Assembly (NCBI GenBank): GCA_017483465.1
Contig: JAFUWN010000101.1
Span: forward strand, 1 to 50,512
DNA length: 50,512 bases
From: Oscillospiraceae bacterium
GTDB taxonomy: Bacteria > Bacillota > Clostridia > Oscillospirales > Ruminococcaceae
Direction: 5' to 3'
This document shows, piece after piece, positions 32,426 through 41,485 of the stretch (position 1 is its first letter; every line of letters begins with the position of its first letter). The notes below the pieces were generated by a model, which was given only the letters and a program-made list of their open reading frames with translations, did no database searches and was not told the origin of the DNA. The position numbers and the translations under genes are program-made.

Positions 32426-34680
32426 TGTGCAATATCACCCATCACAATCCCACGGCCGTTTGTGGCAAAATACACCCGTCCGTAAACATGGCTGTCTCCT
32501 GAAATATAACTTGTCAGATTGCCGAACAAATGCTGTTCGTCATTGATTCTCTCCCAGGTGATGCCCTTATCTACAGAACGATAGATTCCATCGCCCTGAC
32601 CGGCATTTCCCATTGCATACACAACGGGATAATCCTCTTCTGATTTCGGTGCTCCGAAACCGATTGCTCTGAAATCAATATCTTTTACAGAATTGAAATT
32701 CTGACCGCCGTCTTCGGAGTACATCAGAAGCGTTCCGCTGCAAAGCCAGATATGACCTTCTTTTCCGACCACAGTCTGTATTGCTGCTTTATCAGCGATC
32801 AATTGCCCGGTGGATTCAAATTTGATTCCGCCGTCTGTAGAAATATAAAACATGCCGTTATAGGCCGCATAGAATTTCTGCGGATTTACACTGTCTGCAC
32901 AGATCTGTGCTCCGTAGCCCAGACCCTCGACATAGTACCATTTATTATTTTTTATATCATATTGATAAATATTAGAATTCCCTGTATTGGCCGGACTCCA
33001 TAAAATCACCGTACCATCGGCATTCATGCAGACTCTGCCGCCCTCCACCTTTTCCGGCACATCCGGAACGGGATTCCAGGCTGCACCGCCGTCGAGCGTG
33101 TACCATAAGGGCTTCATTCTGTCCTGTACGGCATAGACTGCACAATCTGCATTGGCAGAAGCGGCATCCAGATCAGTCGGATTCTTTCCGGAAGCACTTC
33201 CCATAAAATGTGCATCGTCAGGGCCTTTTGTCACATCCAGATGGGCAAAGCCCGTCAGATCGCCCATGATAGAATATAACTGCGGCTGACCGTCTTTATA
33301 ATCCGGTGAAATCATCTGATAAACAGCAGTTTCTTCCAGCCCCTGTGCCGCAAAAGAAATCACTACTTCTTTCTCAGAGCCTAAATCTGTCATATTTTCC
33401 GTACAATAAACAGTCGCTCCTGTACCGTACATGACTTTATCAGAATCAAACGGATTGATATTAATATCTGCCGTCCACCAGCCTGTTTTGGCTTCTTCCC
33501 GACCCCATGTCAGCCAATCTGCCTCTTCGACATTCATTTTATAATGCTTCTCGTGATTTTTAATATTAAATAACCCCTGCCATGTCTGACCGCCGTCTGT
33601 CGAACGATAAATATTATCTCCGTTATCCGACCAGTACCCCAGCGTGCAGACAACCAGTGTATCAGGATTCTGCTTATCTGCCGAAACTGCTCCGAATCCT
33701 CCGTAGCGATCATCTTTCAAATCCGGTGTAATATCTGTAAACTGATTATTTTCATACACACAAACTGCTCCGTTCTGCGGACTCATATTAGGCCCGCAGT
33801 TATCCGAATAAGCAAGATATAATTTCCCGTCTGCCGAGAAATCCGCCTGCAAAGGATACATGCCTTTCAGATTCTCCGGCAGAGCCGTCCAGGAAGCACC
33901 GTGATCCGAAGAAGTATAAATACACTTTCCGTCTTTATCCGCTACTCCGACATAGACATCATGATTCACCGGATTGAATTCGACCCACATGATACCAATC
34001 GCATTATTTTCCTGTGTATAATTCCCCTTTGTCGGGAAACTTTCCACTTCATTCCATGTTTTGCCGAAGTCTTCCGATTTCCAGAGTCCGGCATTTCTTG
34101 TGCCCATGTAGATCACATTATTTTCTGCCGGATTTACCATCAGGCGTTCACCGACTCCACGGCCGGAGTTATTCGCTCCGCAGTCGAACGGCATATCATG
34201 CTGTTCCCAGGTTTCTCCGTAGTCTTCCGAAACCAGGACTGCTCCGTGATTTCCCATATAAGTTCCGCCGAGTGCATAGACTCTGTTTGCTTCTACAGGA
34301 TCGGCGGCGATGCTTTCAATGCCGATCAGATTCCAGTTTTCAGAACCAAGATGATCGGTAATAGCTTTCCATCTCTGTTCGGATTCTACCCATCTGTAGG
34401 CACCGCCGATATCAGTCCGGGCATAAATCAGATTTTCTTCGGCTTCGCTGTATACAATGCCTGTTACATAACCGCCGCCGCCGATTGCGACATTTCCCCA
34501 TGTATAGGCCTCTTCTGAAATTTTAGCATTCATGGCTGCATTCTCCGGGCCGGAATCTCCGGATTGTTCCGAAACGGCCTGTTCTGTAGTGTCAGAGCTG
34601 CTTTCTGCCTGACTGCATCCGGCAAGCATCATCACCGCACACAGGCACAGTGCGGAAAGTATATGTTTCTTTCTGATCAT
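32422..34680 (-). CDS. Lipoprotein GH74 xyloglucanase
   Basis: 752 aa. Lipobox LAGC (Cys near 22), Ser/Glu-rich spacer, then two seven-bladed propellers typical of GH74: WGNVAIGGGGYVTGIVYSEAEENLIYARTDIGGAYRW holds the first catalytic Asp, and SIMGDLTGFAHLD in the second half corresponds to the second catalytic region. BNR-like blades (SEDYGETWEQ, SEDFGKTWNE, SSDHGASWTA, STDGGQTWQG) recur. It cuts the xyloglucan backbone at the cell surface. Unlike the GH5 enzyme it has no dockerin but a lipid anchor. It follows GH36 by 31 bases and overlaps the GH25 gene by 4 bp. Confidence 0.93.
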   Translation of the reverse strand: MIRKKHILSALCLCAVMMLAGCSQAESSSDTTEQAVSEQSGDSGPENAAMNAKISEEAYTWGNVAIGGGGYVTGIVYSEAEENLIYARTDIGGAYRWVESEQRWKAITDHLGSENWNLIGIESIAADPVEANRVYALGGTYMGNHGAVLVSEDYGETWEQHDMPFDCGANNSGRGVGERLMVNPAENNVIYMGTRNAGLWKSEDFGKTWNEVESFPTKGNYTQENNAIGIMWVEFNPVNHDVYVGVADKDGKCIYTSSDHGASWTALPENLKGMYPLQADFSADGKLYLAYSDNCGPNMSPQNGAVCVYENNQFTDITPDLKDDRYGGFGAVSADKQNPDTLVVCTLGYWSDNGDNIYRSTDGGQTWQGLFNIKNHEKHYKMNVEEADWLTWGREEAKTGWWTADININPFDSDKVMYGTGATVYCTENMTDLGSEKEVVISFAAQGLEETAVYQMISPDYKDGQPQLYSIMGDLTGFAHLDVTKGPDDAHFMGSASGKNPTDLDAASANADCAVYAVQDRMKPLWYTLDGGAAWNPVPDVPEKVEGGRVCMNADGTVILWSPANTGNSNIYQYDIKNNKWYYVEGLGYGAQICADSVNPQKFYAAYNGMFYISTDGGIKFESTGQLIADKAAIQTVVGKEGHIWLCSGTLLMYSEDGGQNFNSVKDIDFRAIGFGAPKSEEDYPVVYAMGNAGQGDGIYRSVDKGITWERINDEQHLFGNLTSYISGDSHVYGRVYFATNGRGIVMGDIAQ

Positions 34681-34711
34681 AAATCTGTCTCCTTTTTTTA
34701 TTTTTCTATCA

Positions 34712-36883
34712 TTATTCTTTATTTTCTGCTGTCAGATATAAAAGACTGCTGACACCGTCTCCCCACATCAAAGGCACAGGAATGCCGATTCTCATCAGCT
34801 GACTGCCGGTATAGACTTTCCCGTCAAAAATATAAAAACTATCCGGAAGCAGCCCTTGTAATTTCAGATGCATTCTGGGCTGATTAGCTTTGTTCCGAAT
34901 CTGAATGACAGTTACAAGAATTTCTGTCCGGTTCGGGCTTGCAAATTCCCATGCAATATGACAGGCATTCTGCAATAATCTATAAAAACTGCCCTCTCTG
35001 GTGAGATGAGAATATTCATGATATAATTCAATCTGTGTCTGAATCTGCTGAATTTCTGACTGCCGCATCCGCATCAGATCCAGTTCATAGCCGAATGTTC
35101 CGGCAAGAGCGACATGTGCTCTGGTCATGAAATCCGTCTTTCTGCCGATAATATGATTCGGACAGGCCGATATATGTGCCCCCATGCAGGACGGCGGATA
35201 ACAAAGCGATGTTCCAAGCTGAATTTCTGCTCTGTCACAGGCATCCGTATTGTCAGAACACCAGATCTGCGGACTGTAATATAACATGCCGCAGTCGAAT
35301 CTTCCGCCGCCTCCGGCACAGTTTTCAATCATCAGATCAGGAAATGTTTTTAATAATCTCTCCTGAATCTCATAGACAGCCAGAATATATCTATGAAAAA
35401 ATTCTTTCTGCCGGTGTGCCGGAAGTGACGGCGTATATGCCTCGGTGATCTGCCGGTTCATATCCCATTTGATATAAGAAATATCGGCTTCGTGAATCAC
35501 ATCTGCCATAGACCTGAAAATATAGCTCCGGATTTCCGGCCGGGTTAAATCCAGAACATATTGATTTCTGGACATTGTTATACTCCTGTCAGGAATCTGC
35601 ACAGCCCAGTCAGGATGTGCCTGAAACAATTCGCTGTCCGGAGAAATCATCTCCGGCTCGAACCATAGCCCCAGTTTTAAATTTCTCTCCTGAATCTGTT
35701 CACCGAGCCATTCCATTCCCTGCGGAATTTTCTTTTCATTCACAAACCAGTCACCCAATGAGCTGTCATCACTGTCCCGGTGTCCGAACCAGCCGTCGTC
35801 AATCACAAGCATATCCAGTCCGCAGGCTAAGGCCGTATCTGCCAGATGAAGCAGTTTTTCAGAATCAAAATCAAAATAGAAAGCCTCCCAGCTGTTGACC
35901 AGCACCGGCCTTTCCTGATACTGATACTTGCTCCGGATAATATGATTTCTGATAAAATCATGATAATTCCTGCTGAATCTGCCTAACCCACGGCAGGAAT
36001 AATTCAATAATACCTCAGGTGTATAAAAAGACTTTCCGGATTCCAGTTCCCAGCAGAATGTGTCCGGATGAATGCCCATCATGATCTGTGTCTTATCCTG
36101 AAAATCTTTCTCTGCACAGGCATAGAAATTCCCGGAATATACAAAAGCCATTCCCCATGCTTCGCCCTGTGTTTCTGTTGTCTCCGGACGGACTGCCGCA
36201 ATGAACGGATTATGTGTATGCGAGGAAGCTCCGTTGATACTGCCAATACTCTTCACGCCATAGCCAACCGGCTCACGCTGCATATATCTTTCCCGTGCCC
36301 ATGTGCCGTTGAGGGTAATCAATTCCAGCTCACCTTCCAGACACAGACAGGAAGACAACACCCTCCGGAGCATGACAGGATATTCCCCCTGATTCTGAAT
36401 CCGGACACTCTGGGCGATTATATCACTGTCCTGAAACAGTGTATATATCACTTCTGCCAGTACACCGGCCTGTTCATCATGCAGATACAGAATCAGTGTT
36501 TCTGTATTGCAGTTTTTCGTGAAACTCTGCGGCAGCTGCGGAATCTTCGGCTTCTGCTTATACATACTGCACCCGATATATTTTAAGCAGCATGTGTCTG
36601 AGCCGTCCTGCTGTTCCGCACGGAAAGCCGGTTCTCTGAAATTTCCGCATCCATAAAACGGGTATGCATGTGGAAAGGCACTGTGAAAACTCACAGCTTC
36701 ACCGGGGAGCTGTTCCGGTGTGAAAGGTCTGATATCTGTCCGGCACAGATAATCTGTCTCGGCAAGACGAATCTTTTCGCCATAATACGGCATACCGACA
36801 AATCCGTCCACAACTTGCAGAATCATGACAGTATGCTTTGTATACAATGCGAAAATTCCCGTTTTCTCATCAATTCTAATCAA
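34712..36883 (-). CDS. GH36 alpha-galactosidase
   Basis: 723 aa, standard length, no signal peptide, so cytoplasmic. GH36 motifs: VNSWEAFYFDFD, MLVIDDGWFGHRDSDDSSLGDW, LGLWFEPEMISPDSELF, nucleophile Asp in YIKWDMNR, ENCAGGGGRFD, acid/base Asp in WCSDNTDACDR, and PPSCMGAHISACPNH. It releases terminal alpha-galactose from melibiose, raffinose or galactosylated hemicellulose oligomers. The start is TTG 36883 with AGGGGG 8 bases upstream. It stands 19 bases after an unknown gene in the long series. Confidence 0.95.
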   Translation of the reverse strand: MIRIDEKTGIFALYTKHTVMILQVVDGFVGMPYYGEKIRLAETDYLCRTDIRPFTPEQLPGEAVSFHSAFPHAYPFYGCGNFREPAFRAEQQDGSDTCCLKYIGCSMYKQKPKIPQLPQSFTKNCNTETLILYLHDEQAGVLAEVIYTLFQDSDIIAQSVRIQNQGEYPVMLRRVLSSCLCLEGELELITLNGTWARERYMQREPVGYGVKSIGSINGASSHTHNPFIAAVRPETTETQGEAWGMAFVYSGNFYACAEKDFQDKTQIMMGIHPDTFCWELESGKSFYTPEVLLNYSCRGLGRFSRNYHDFIRNHIIRSKYQYQERPVLVNSWEAFYFDFDSEKLLHLADTALACGLDMLVIDDGWFGHRDSDDSSLGDWFVNEKKIPQGMEWLGEQIQERNLKLGLWFEPEMISPDSELFQAHPDWAVQIPDRSITMSRNQYVLDLTRPEIRSYIFRSMADVIHEADISYIKWDMNRQITEAYTPSLPAHRQKEFFHRYILAVYEIQERLLKTFPDLMIENCAGGGGRFDCGMLYYSPQIWCSDNTDACDRAEIQLGTSLCYPPSCMGAHISACPNHIIGRKTDFMTRAHVALAGTFGYELDLMRMRQSEIQQIQTQIELYHEYSHLTREGSFYRLLQNACHIAWEFASPNRTEILVTVIQIRNKANQPRMHLKLQGLLPDSFYIFDGKVYTGSQLMRIGIPVPLMWGDGVSSLLYLTAENKE

Positions 36884-36902
36884 GACGCTTTCCCCCTGCT
36901 CA

Positions 36903-37310
36903 CTAAAGATTGGATTCGATTACTATTATATTTCTCTGTTCCAATGCATGTTTCAGCCAGTGCAGAAACAAATCATAAAATTCTTTCTGTTCCGGAAGAA
37001 TCTGATCTTCCTGAATTAATTTTATCAATTTCTGATAATCTGTTTCAGAAAGCCAGTTATCAAAACAAAAATCAAATTCTGTCAGTTCCGTTCCGTCACA
37101 GGCATCTGCTGTCGGGAATAATGCTGAAATATATTTTTTCAGTAATCTTTCAAAATCCGTCTGATAGATTCTTAAAGGCCCGGTATAGCTGTGCCATTCT
37201 TCCCACTGCGGATTCCAGTCCGGTGCTGAATTTCTTCTGACCGGCTGGAATTCATAACAGATTTTTTCTTTCTGATCTGCATAGAGCCTTAATTCTATAA
37301 AATTCTGCAT
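36903..37310 (-). CDS. Hypothetical 135-aa protein between metH and GH36
   Basis: Not recognised. From ATG 37310, one base after the metH stop, so likely translated by coupling (no good ribosome site). The protein is soluble, aromatic and acidic: an N-terminal beta-type part (FIELRLYADQKEKICYEFQPVRR, WNPQWEEWHSYTGPLRIY) and a helical C-terminal half (ETDYQKLIKLIQ, EFYDLFLHWLKHALEQ). No cysteine pattern, signal or membrane span. It may be an accessory/immunity-type gene like those at 40.3-41.5 kb. Confidence 0.6.
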   Translation of the reverse strand: MQNFIELRLYADQKEKICYEFQPVRRNSAPDWNPQWEEWHSYTGPLRIYQTDFERLLKKYISALFPTADACDGTELTEFDFCFDNWLSETDYQKLIKLIQEDQILPEQKEFYDLFLHWLKHALEQRNIIVIESNL

Positions 37311-37311
37311 G

Positions 37312-39675
37312 TTAATTCTGAAATACTTTCTTTGCGATATCAACCGTTTCTTTCGCATCTTTTGCATAGAAATCCGCACCGATCTGCTCGGCATAATCAG
37401 CAGTTAAAACCGCTCCGCCGACAACTGTCTTACACCATGGACAACGCTCATGCAGTAACTTGATTGTATTCTCCATTGACGGCAGAGTGGTCGTCATCAA
37501 TGCCGATAATCCTACCAGCGGTGCATGAGATTTTTCCGTTGCCTCTGCAACTGCTTCATAAGATACGTCTTTTCCTAAATCTATTACCTGATAGCCGTAA
37601 TTCTCCAGTAAGATCTTTACAATATTTTTACCGATGTCATGAATATCGCCCTTGACAGTCGCCAGTACGATTGTCCCTCTGTTGACGGTCTCTGTACTGT
37701 GTTCGCACAGATAACTCTTGATGACTTCAAATGCCGCCTGTGCCGCACTCGCTGACGAAATCAACTGCGGTAAGAAAATTTTTCCTTTCTCGAATTCCAT
37801 TCCGGCTTTGTCCAGTGCCGGAATCAGATATTGATTCACAATATGCATCGGCTCGGTATTCTCTAATAATACTCCCGTAATCGCTCCGGCTTCGGATTTT
37901 AATCCTGCTGATACTGCCGCTTCAAGTGTCATATCCGCATTCTGAGGCTTTACCGGTGTATTCTGCTGGGCATTCTCTCCTCCGTAATGAGCAATAAAAT
38001 CAACAGCATTCTTATCAATATTCGCTAATAATTTATATGTCCGTACTGCCGAAGTCATGCTTTCAGTATTGGGATTGATAATCGGCAGATCAAGCCCTGC
38101 ATACAGAGCCATCGTCAGAAAGTTTCTTGTAACAAGCTCTCTGCTTGGCAGTCCGAACGAAATATTCGATACACCTAAGACTGTCTTTAAGCCTAATTCC
38201 GTCTTGACTCTCCGGACGGCTTCCAGTGTCTGCATCACTCCGGCCTGTTCTGCCGAGGCTGTCAAAGTCAGACAATCAATATAAACATCTTCTCTCCGGA
38301 TTCCTAATGCTAATGCTCTGTTTAATATCCGCTCGGCAATCTCAAATCTTCCCTGAGCTGTCTTGGGAATCCCGTTCTTATCCAGAGTCAGCCCGACAAC
38401 AGCTGCTCCGTATTTCTTTACCAACGGCAAAACTGTATTCATAGAATCTTCTTCGCCGTTGACTGAATTCACAATCGGCTTGCCGTTATAAATCCTCAGT
38501 CCGGCTTCAAGGGCATCCGGCTTCGTTGTATCTAATTGTAAGGGCGTGTCTGTAATCCCCTGAATCGCCTTGACTGCCGTCTGCATCATTTCCGTTTCAT
38601 CAATTTCCGGAAGTCCGACATTGACATCTAAAATATCCGCTCCGGCTTCAATCTGCTGAATCGCCTGATTTAAAATATAATCCGTATCATGTTCAATTAA
38701 GGCCTGCTTGAAACGCTTTTTCCCGGTCGGATTGATTCTCTCACCGATAATCCTCGGCTGATTGATGATAACGGTCTTGTTCGCCGAACAGACAGCCGCC
38801 GGAATTTCCGGCTTTCTCAGCACAGGTTTCTGTTTTTTCAGCATATCTGCCAATGCTCTGAGATGTTCCGGAGTCGTTCCGCAGCAGCCGCCTAAAATTA
38901 CGGCTCCCATTTTTACAAATTCTTCACAGCAGTTTCCGAACCTGTCGGCATCAAAATGATATTCATTCGTAACCGGATCAGGCAAGCCGGCATTCGGCTT
39001 GACAATCACAGGCAGATTTGTCCATTCACAAAGCTGTTTTACGATCGGAGTCAGTTCTTCAGGCCCTAATGAACAATTCACTCCGATTGCATCCACGCCA
39101 AGGCCTTCCAGTGTCAGAGCCATCGCCGGAATTTCACAGCCTGTGAAAGTTCTTCCGTTTTCTTCAAAACTCATCGTCACAAAAATCGGCTTGTGATTTC
39201 CATGCTCTTTCGCCGCTAAGACCCCGGCTCGGACTTCGAGCAGATCGGTCATTGTTTCAAAAATATACAAATCCGCATCCTGTCCGGCTTCGATCTGTTC
39301 TCTGAATATCTCATAAGCCTCTTCAAATTTCAGTGTTCCGGTCGGTTCTAATAACTGTCCGATCGGGCCTATATCTAAAGCTACATACTCCGGATTTGCT
39401 TTTTTGGCGTTCGCTATCGCCGCCCTGATAATCTGCTGTACGGATTTATGCGTTTTCGCCATTTTCAGGCGATTCGCTCCGAACGTATTCGTATAAATCA
39501 CCTGTGAACCAGATTCTACATATTTCCTGTGAATTCCTGTGATCAGTTCCGGATTTGTGAAATTCAGCATCTCCGGGATTCCGCCTAATTCCAGTCCGGC
39601 TGACTGTAACATCGTACCCATACCGCCGTCAAGTAAAATAAATTCATGATTTTTAATTCTCTCTCTGATATTCAA
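37312..39675 (-). CDS. metH: Cobalamin-dependent methionine synthase lacking the reactivation domain
   Basis: 787 aa. Homocysteine methyltransferase domain (about 1-290; ILLDGGMGTMLQ, NCSLGPEEL, zinc Cys pair GGCCGTTPEH); pterin/methyl-THF domain (about 315-560; GERINPTGKKRFKQAL, DVNVGLPEIDE); cobalamin domains (about 590-787; DIHDIGKNIVKILLENYGYQV with the base-off His). It moves methyl from methyl-THF to homocysteine. The ~330-aa AdoMet-binding reactivation domain of full MetH is missing; the preceding gene supplies a related protein. The TTG start at 39675 overlaps the preceding stop (TTGA); TTG at 39681 is an alternative. Confidence 0.93.
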   Translation of the reverse strand: MNIRERIKNHEFILLDGGMGTMLQSAGLELGGIPEMLNFTNPELITGIHRKYVESGSQVIYTNTFGANRLKMAKTHKSVQQIIRAAIANAKKANPEYVALDIGPIGQLLEPTGTLKFEEAYEIFREQIEAGQDADLYIFETMTDLLEVRAGVLAAKEHGNHKPIFVTMSFEENGRTFTGCEIPAMALTLEGLGVDAIGVNCSLGPEELTPIVKQLCEWTNLPVIVKPNAGLPDPVTNEYHFDADRFGNCCEEFVKMGAVILGGCCGTTPEHLRALADMLKKQKPVLRKPEIPAAVCSANKTVIINQPRIIGERINPTGKKRFKQALIEHDTDYILNQAIQQIEAGADILDVNVGLPEIDETEMMQTAVKAIQGITDTPLQLDTTKPDALEAGLRIYNGKPIVNSVNGEEDSMNTVLPLVKKYGAAVVGLTLDKNGIPKTAQGRFEIAERILNRALALGIRREDVYIDCLTLTASAEQAGVMQTLEAVRRVKTELGLKTVLGVSNISFGLPSRELVTRNFLTMALYAGLDLPIINPNTESMTSAVRTYKLLANIDKNAVDFIAHYGGENAQQNTPVKPQNADMTLEAAVSAGLKSEAGAITGVLLENTEPMHIVNQYLIPALDKAGMEFEKGKIFLPQLISSASAAQAAFEVIKSYLCEHSTETVNRGTIVLATVKGDIHDIGKNIVKILLENYGYQVIDLGKDVSYEAVAEATEKSHAPLVGLSALMTTTLPSMENTIKLLHERCPWCKTVVGGAVLTADYAEQIGADFYAKDAKETVDIAKKVFQN

Positions 39676-40313
39676 GAACAATGCACTCCTCTCATACGAT
39701 ATGGACATGTTTTCGATAAATTACAGATTCCACAGCCTTTTTTTGACTTCGGCAAAGGTTCATCTGACAGGCCGATCATCGCCGTCACGGATTTGGTCGG
39801 GATTAATAATCCGCCTTCACTCACACAGATTCCGAGCCGTTTTTCTGCATTGATCACCCTAAGAAAATCAGGCTGAACCTCTAACGGCATATCTCCATAA
39901 CCAGGACTGAACCGCCATGTTGAAAATTTTTCCGGAAACTGCGATAAAATTTCTTTTTCCACTTCATCACATAACTGTTCTGTCAGGGCACTCGCCATCG
40001 CATCCGTCATCATGCCGGATAAAATATCTGCTGTCTGTGCCTGCCGGATACAGAGATCTGTACTCTGTGACAGGGTTGCACAGAACAGAATCACAGAAGC
40101 ACAATTTTCTAAATGCTTCTGAATATCCTGTCCGATCAGAATCGTTTTCAGATTTTCTTTCTGAAAAATATTCCAGCAGTATCGGGGTCTGACTGCGGAT
40201 AATAATTTTTTTTCACAGTTGTCTGCTGTCTCCAGCATCTGTGCATCTGGCTCGCCATGCAGTCCCATATAGCGAAATGCCTGTTTTCTGTCTATTTCTG
40301 ATAGGGAAATCAT
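39672..40313 (-). CDS. Stand-alone methionine-synthase reactivation-like protein
   Basis: 213 aa from ATG 40313 (TGGAG 7 bases before). The segment FSPGYGDMPLEVQPDFLRVI and the N-terminal RKQAFRYMGL fit the short family annotated in Clostridia as vitamin B12-dependent methionine synthase activation domain. A Cys-rich tail GCGICNLSKTCPYR might bind metal. The gene overlaps metH by 4 bp. Likely role: binds S-adenosylmethionine and re-methylates oxidised cobalamin on the truncated MetH, i.e. a split enzyme. The family call rests on motif memory and on context. Confidence 0.75.
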   Translation of the reverse strand: MISLSEIDRKQAFRYMGLHGEPDAQMLETADNCEKKLLSAVRPRYCWNIFQKENLKTILIGQDIQKHLENCASVILFCATLSQSTDLCIRQAQTADILSGMMTDAMASALTEQLCDEVEKEILSQFPEKFSTWRFSPGYGDMPLEVQPDFLRVINAEKRLGICVSEGGLLIPTKSVTAMIGLSDEPLPKSKKGCGICNLSKTCPYRMRGVHCS

Positions 40314-40332
40314 AAAGTTTCTCCATATATTG

Positions 40333-41151
40333 TTAATAACATGCGTTTTCGATTTTTTCGAGCTCTTCCAGAGAAATCCAGCTGATTTTTTCAGATGGCT
40401 TTCCCGTTTCCAGAAAATCTTTGATCGCAAGCCATGCAGACTCTTTCGGCAGGAATAATCCGGCAGAATATTCATCTCCGATCAATGACATCTTTGGTAC
40501 AGAAAGTTTTGTGTCATCATACAGAGAATAGAAATCTTTTTCTTTGTTAAAATATTCCAGAAAAATCATTTCGTCATCCGTACAATCCGCTTTAGCGATC
40601 AGTTCACAGAAATCCCGTTTACTCCAGGCGGCTTTACCTTGATAATATCTTGTAATAGTTTCACCATTATTATCATACCAGAAATTCTTATAATCTACTA
40701 TCATTGCCTGATATAATGCATTCAAATCCGGATTCTGCCAATCTTCGCCGTTCGGGCATTCCATCATAAAATGTTTCAGCAGATTTCCTTCGAGCCATTC
40801 GATTTCTTCGGACATTGTTCCGGTTTCCATGAATTCCCGAATGATTTTCCATGCAAGCTCTTCCGGCAGAAATAATTCTTCTGGAAGCGAGCGGAATGAC
40901 ATCTTCTTTATGATTTCTGAAATATCTGCTTTCTCGGAAAGTGAATACCAGAAGCCTTCACAGGTGTTGAAATAAATCAGTGCAGTCCTGCCGTTTCGGA
41001 ATAGCATTTTCAGTTCCGCATCATCGTTGGAAGTCTCTGTTGTATATTGCAGGAGATATTCAGCATCCGGCATAATTTTCTGACGGAGTTCCTCAAAATC
41101 AGAAATCTCATAGTTCTGACCATCAAGCATTGTAAGAATAAACTGTTTCAT
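40333..41151 (-). CDS. Hypothetical protein with two Imm1-like halves
   Basis: 272 aa from ATG 41151 (GAGGT upstream). It appears to be an internal duplication: each half ends with the same pattern, LPEELAWKIIREFMETGTMSEEIEWL (about 100-125) and LPKESAWLAIKDFLETGKPSEKISWI (about 240-265). That ending resembles the Imm1 immunity-protein family. Soluble, acidic, no signal. It sits within the met operon between metF and metH with short spacing, so it is co-transcribed. No toxin gene is nearby. Imm1 identity is tentative. Confidence 0.6.
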   Translation of the reverse strand: MKQFILTMLDGQNYEISDFEELRQKIMPDAEYLLQYTTETSNDDAELKMLFRNGRTALIYFNTCEGFWYSLSEKADISEIIKKMSFRSLPEELFLPEELAWKIIREFMETGTMSEEIEWLEGNLLKHFMMECPNGEDWQNPDLNALYQAMIVDYKNFWYDNNGETITRYYQGKAAWSKRDFCELIAKADCTDDEMIFLEYFNKEKDFYSLYDDTKLSVPKMSLIGDEYSAGLFLPKESAWLAIKDFLETGKPSEKISWISLEELEKIENACY

Positions 41152-41158
41152 AGATACC

Positions 41159-41485
41159 TCAAAGAAATATATAGTTTCCGCCTTCGGAAAGTTCACTTTC
41201 CTCAAAAAGTGACAGTTTTACCATACCTTCTATACCAGCAGAAGAATTTCTTCTCCATTCCGTTTCATCAAAGAATGCTAAAGAAATTTCCCTTCCCGGT
41301 ATTTCATCTGCATTGAAAATCTGCATCACAGAAGAACTTTCTGCTTTTTCATCTTCATAAAATTTCAGATAAATTTCACAGTCGCTTTCATAAACAGTTT
41401 CTGCAATCCGTTTATGCAGTTCCTCTGGGCAAATATTCCTAATTTTTTCACGGGTGCTTTCACAGATAAACTGTGTATAACTCAT
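41159..41485 (-). CDS. Hypothetical 108-aa protein
   Basis: Not recognised. ATG 41485 overlaps the metF stop by 4 bp and has GAGAGGA upstream, so it is expressed with metF. Predicted soluble and acidic: helical N-terminus (SYTQFICESTREKIRNICPEELHKRIAETVYES) and a strand-rich C-terminus (REISLAFFDETEWRR, EGMVKLSLFEESELSEGGNYIFL). The stop is 7 bases before the Imm1-like gene; the two may work together. Confidence 0.6.
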   Translation of the reverse strand: MSYTQFICESTREKIRNICPEELHKRIAETVYESDCEIYLKFYEDEKAESSSVMQIFNADEIPGREISLAFFDETEWRRNSSAGIEGMVKLSLFEESELSEGGNYIFL

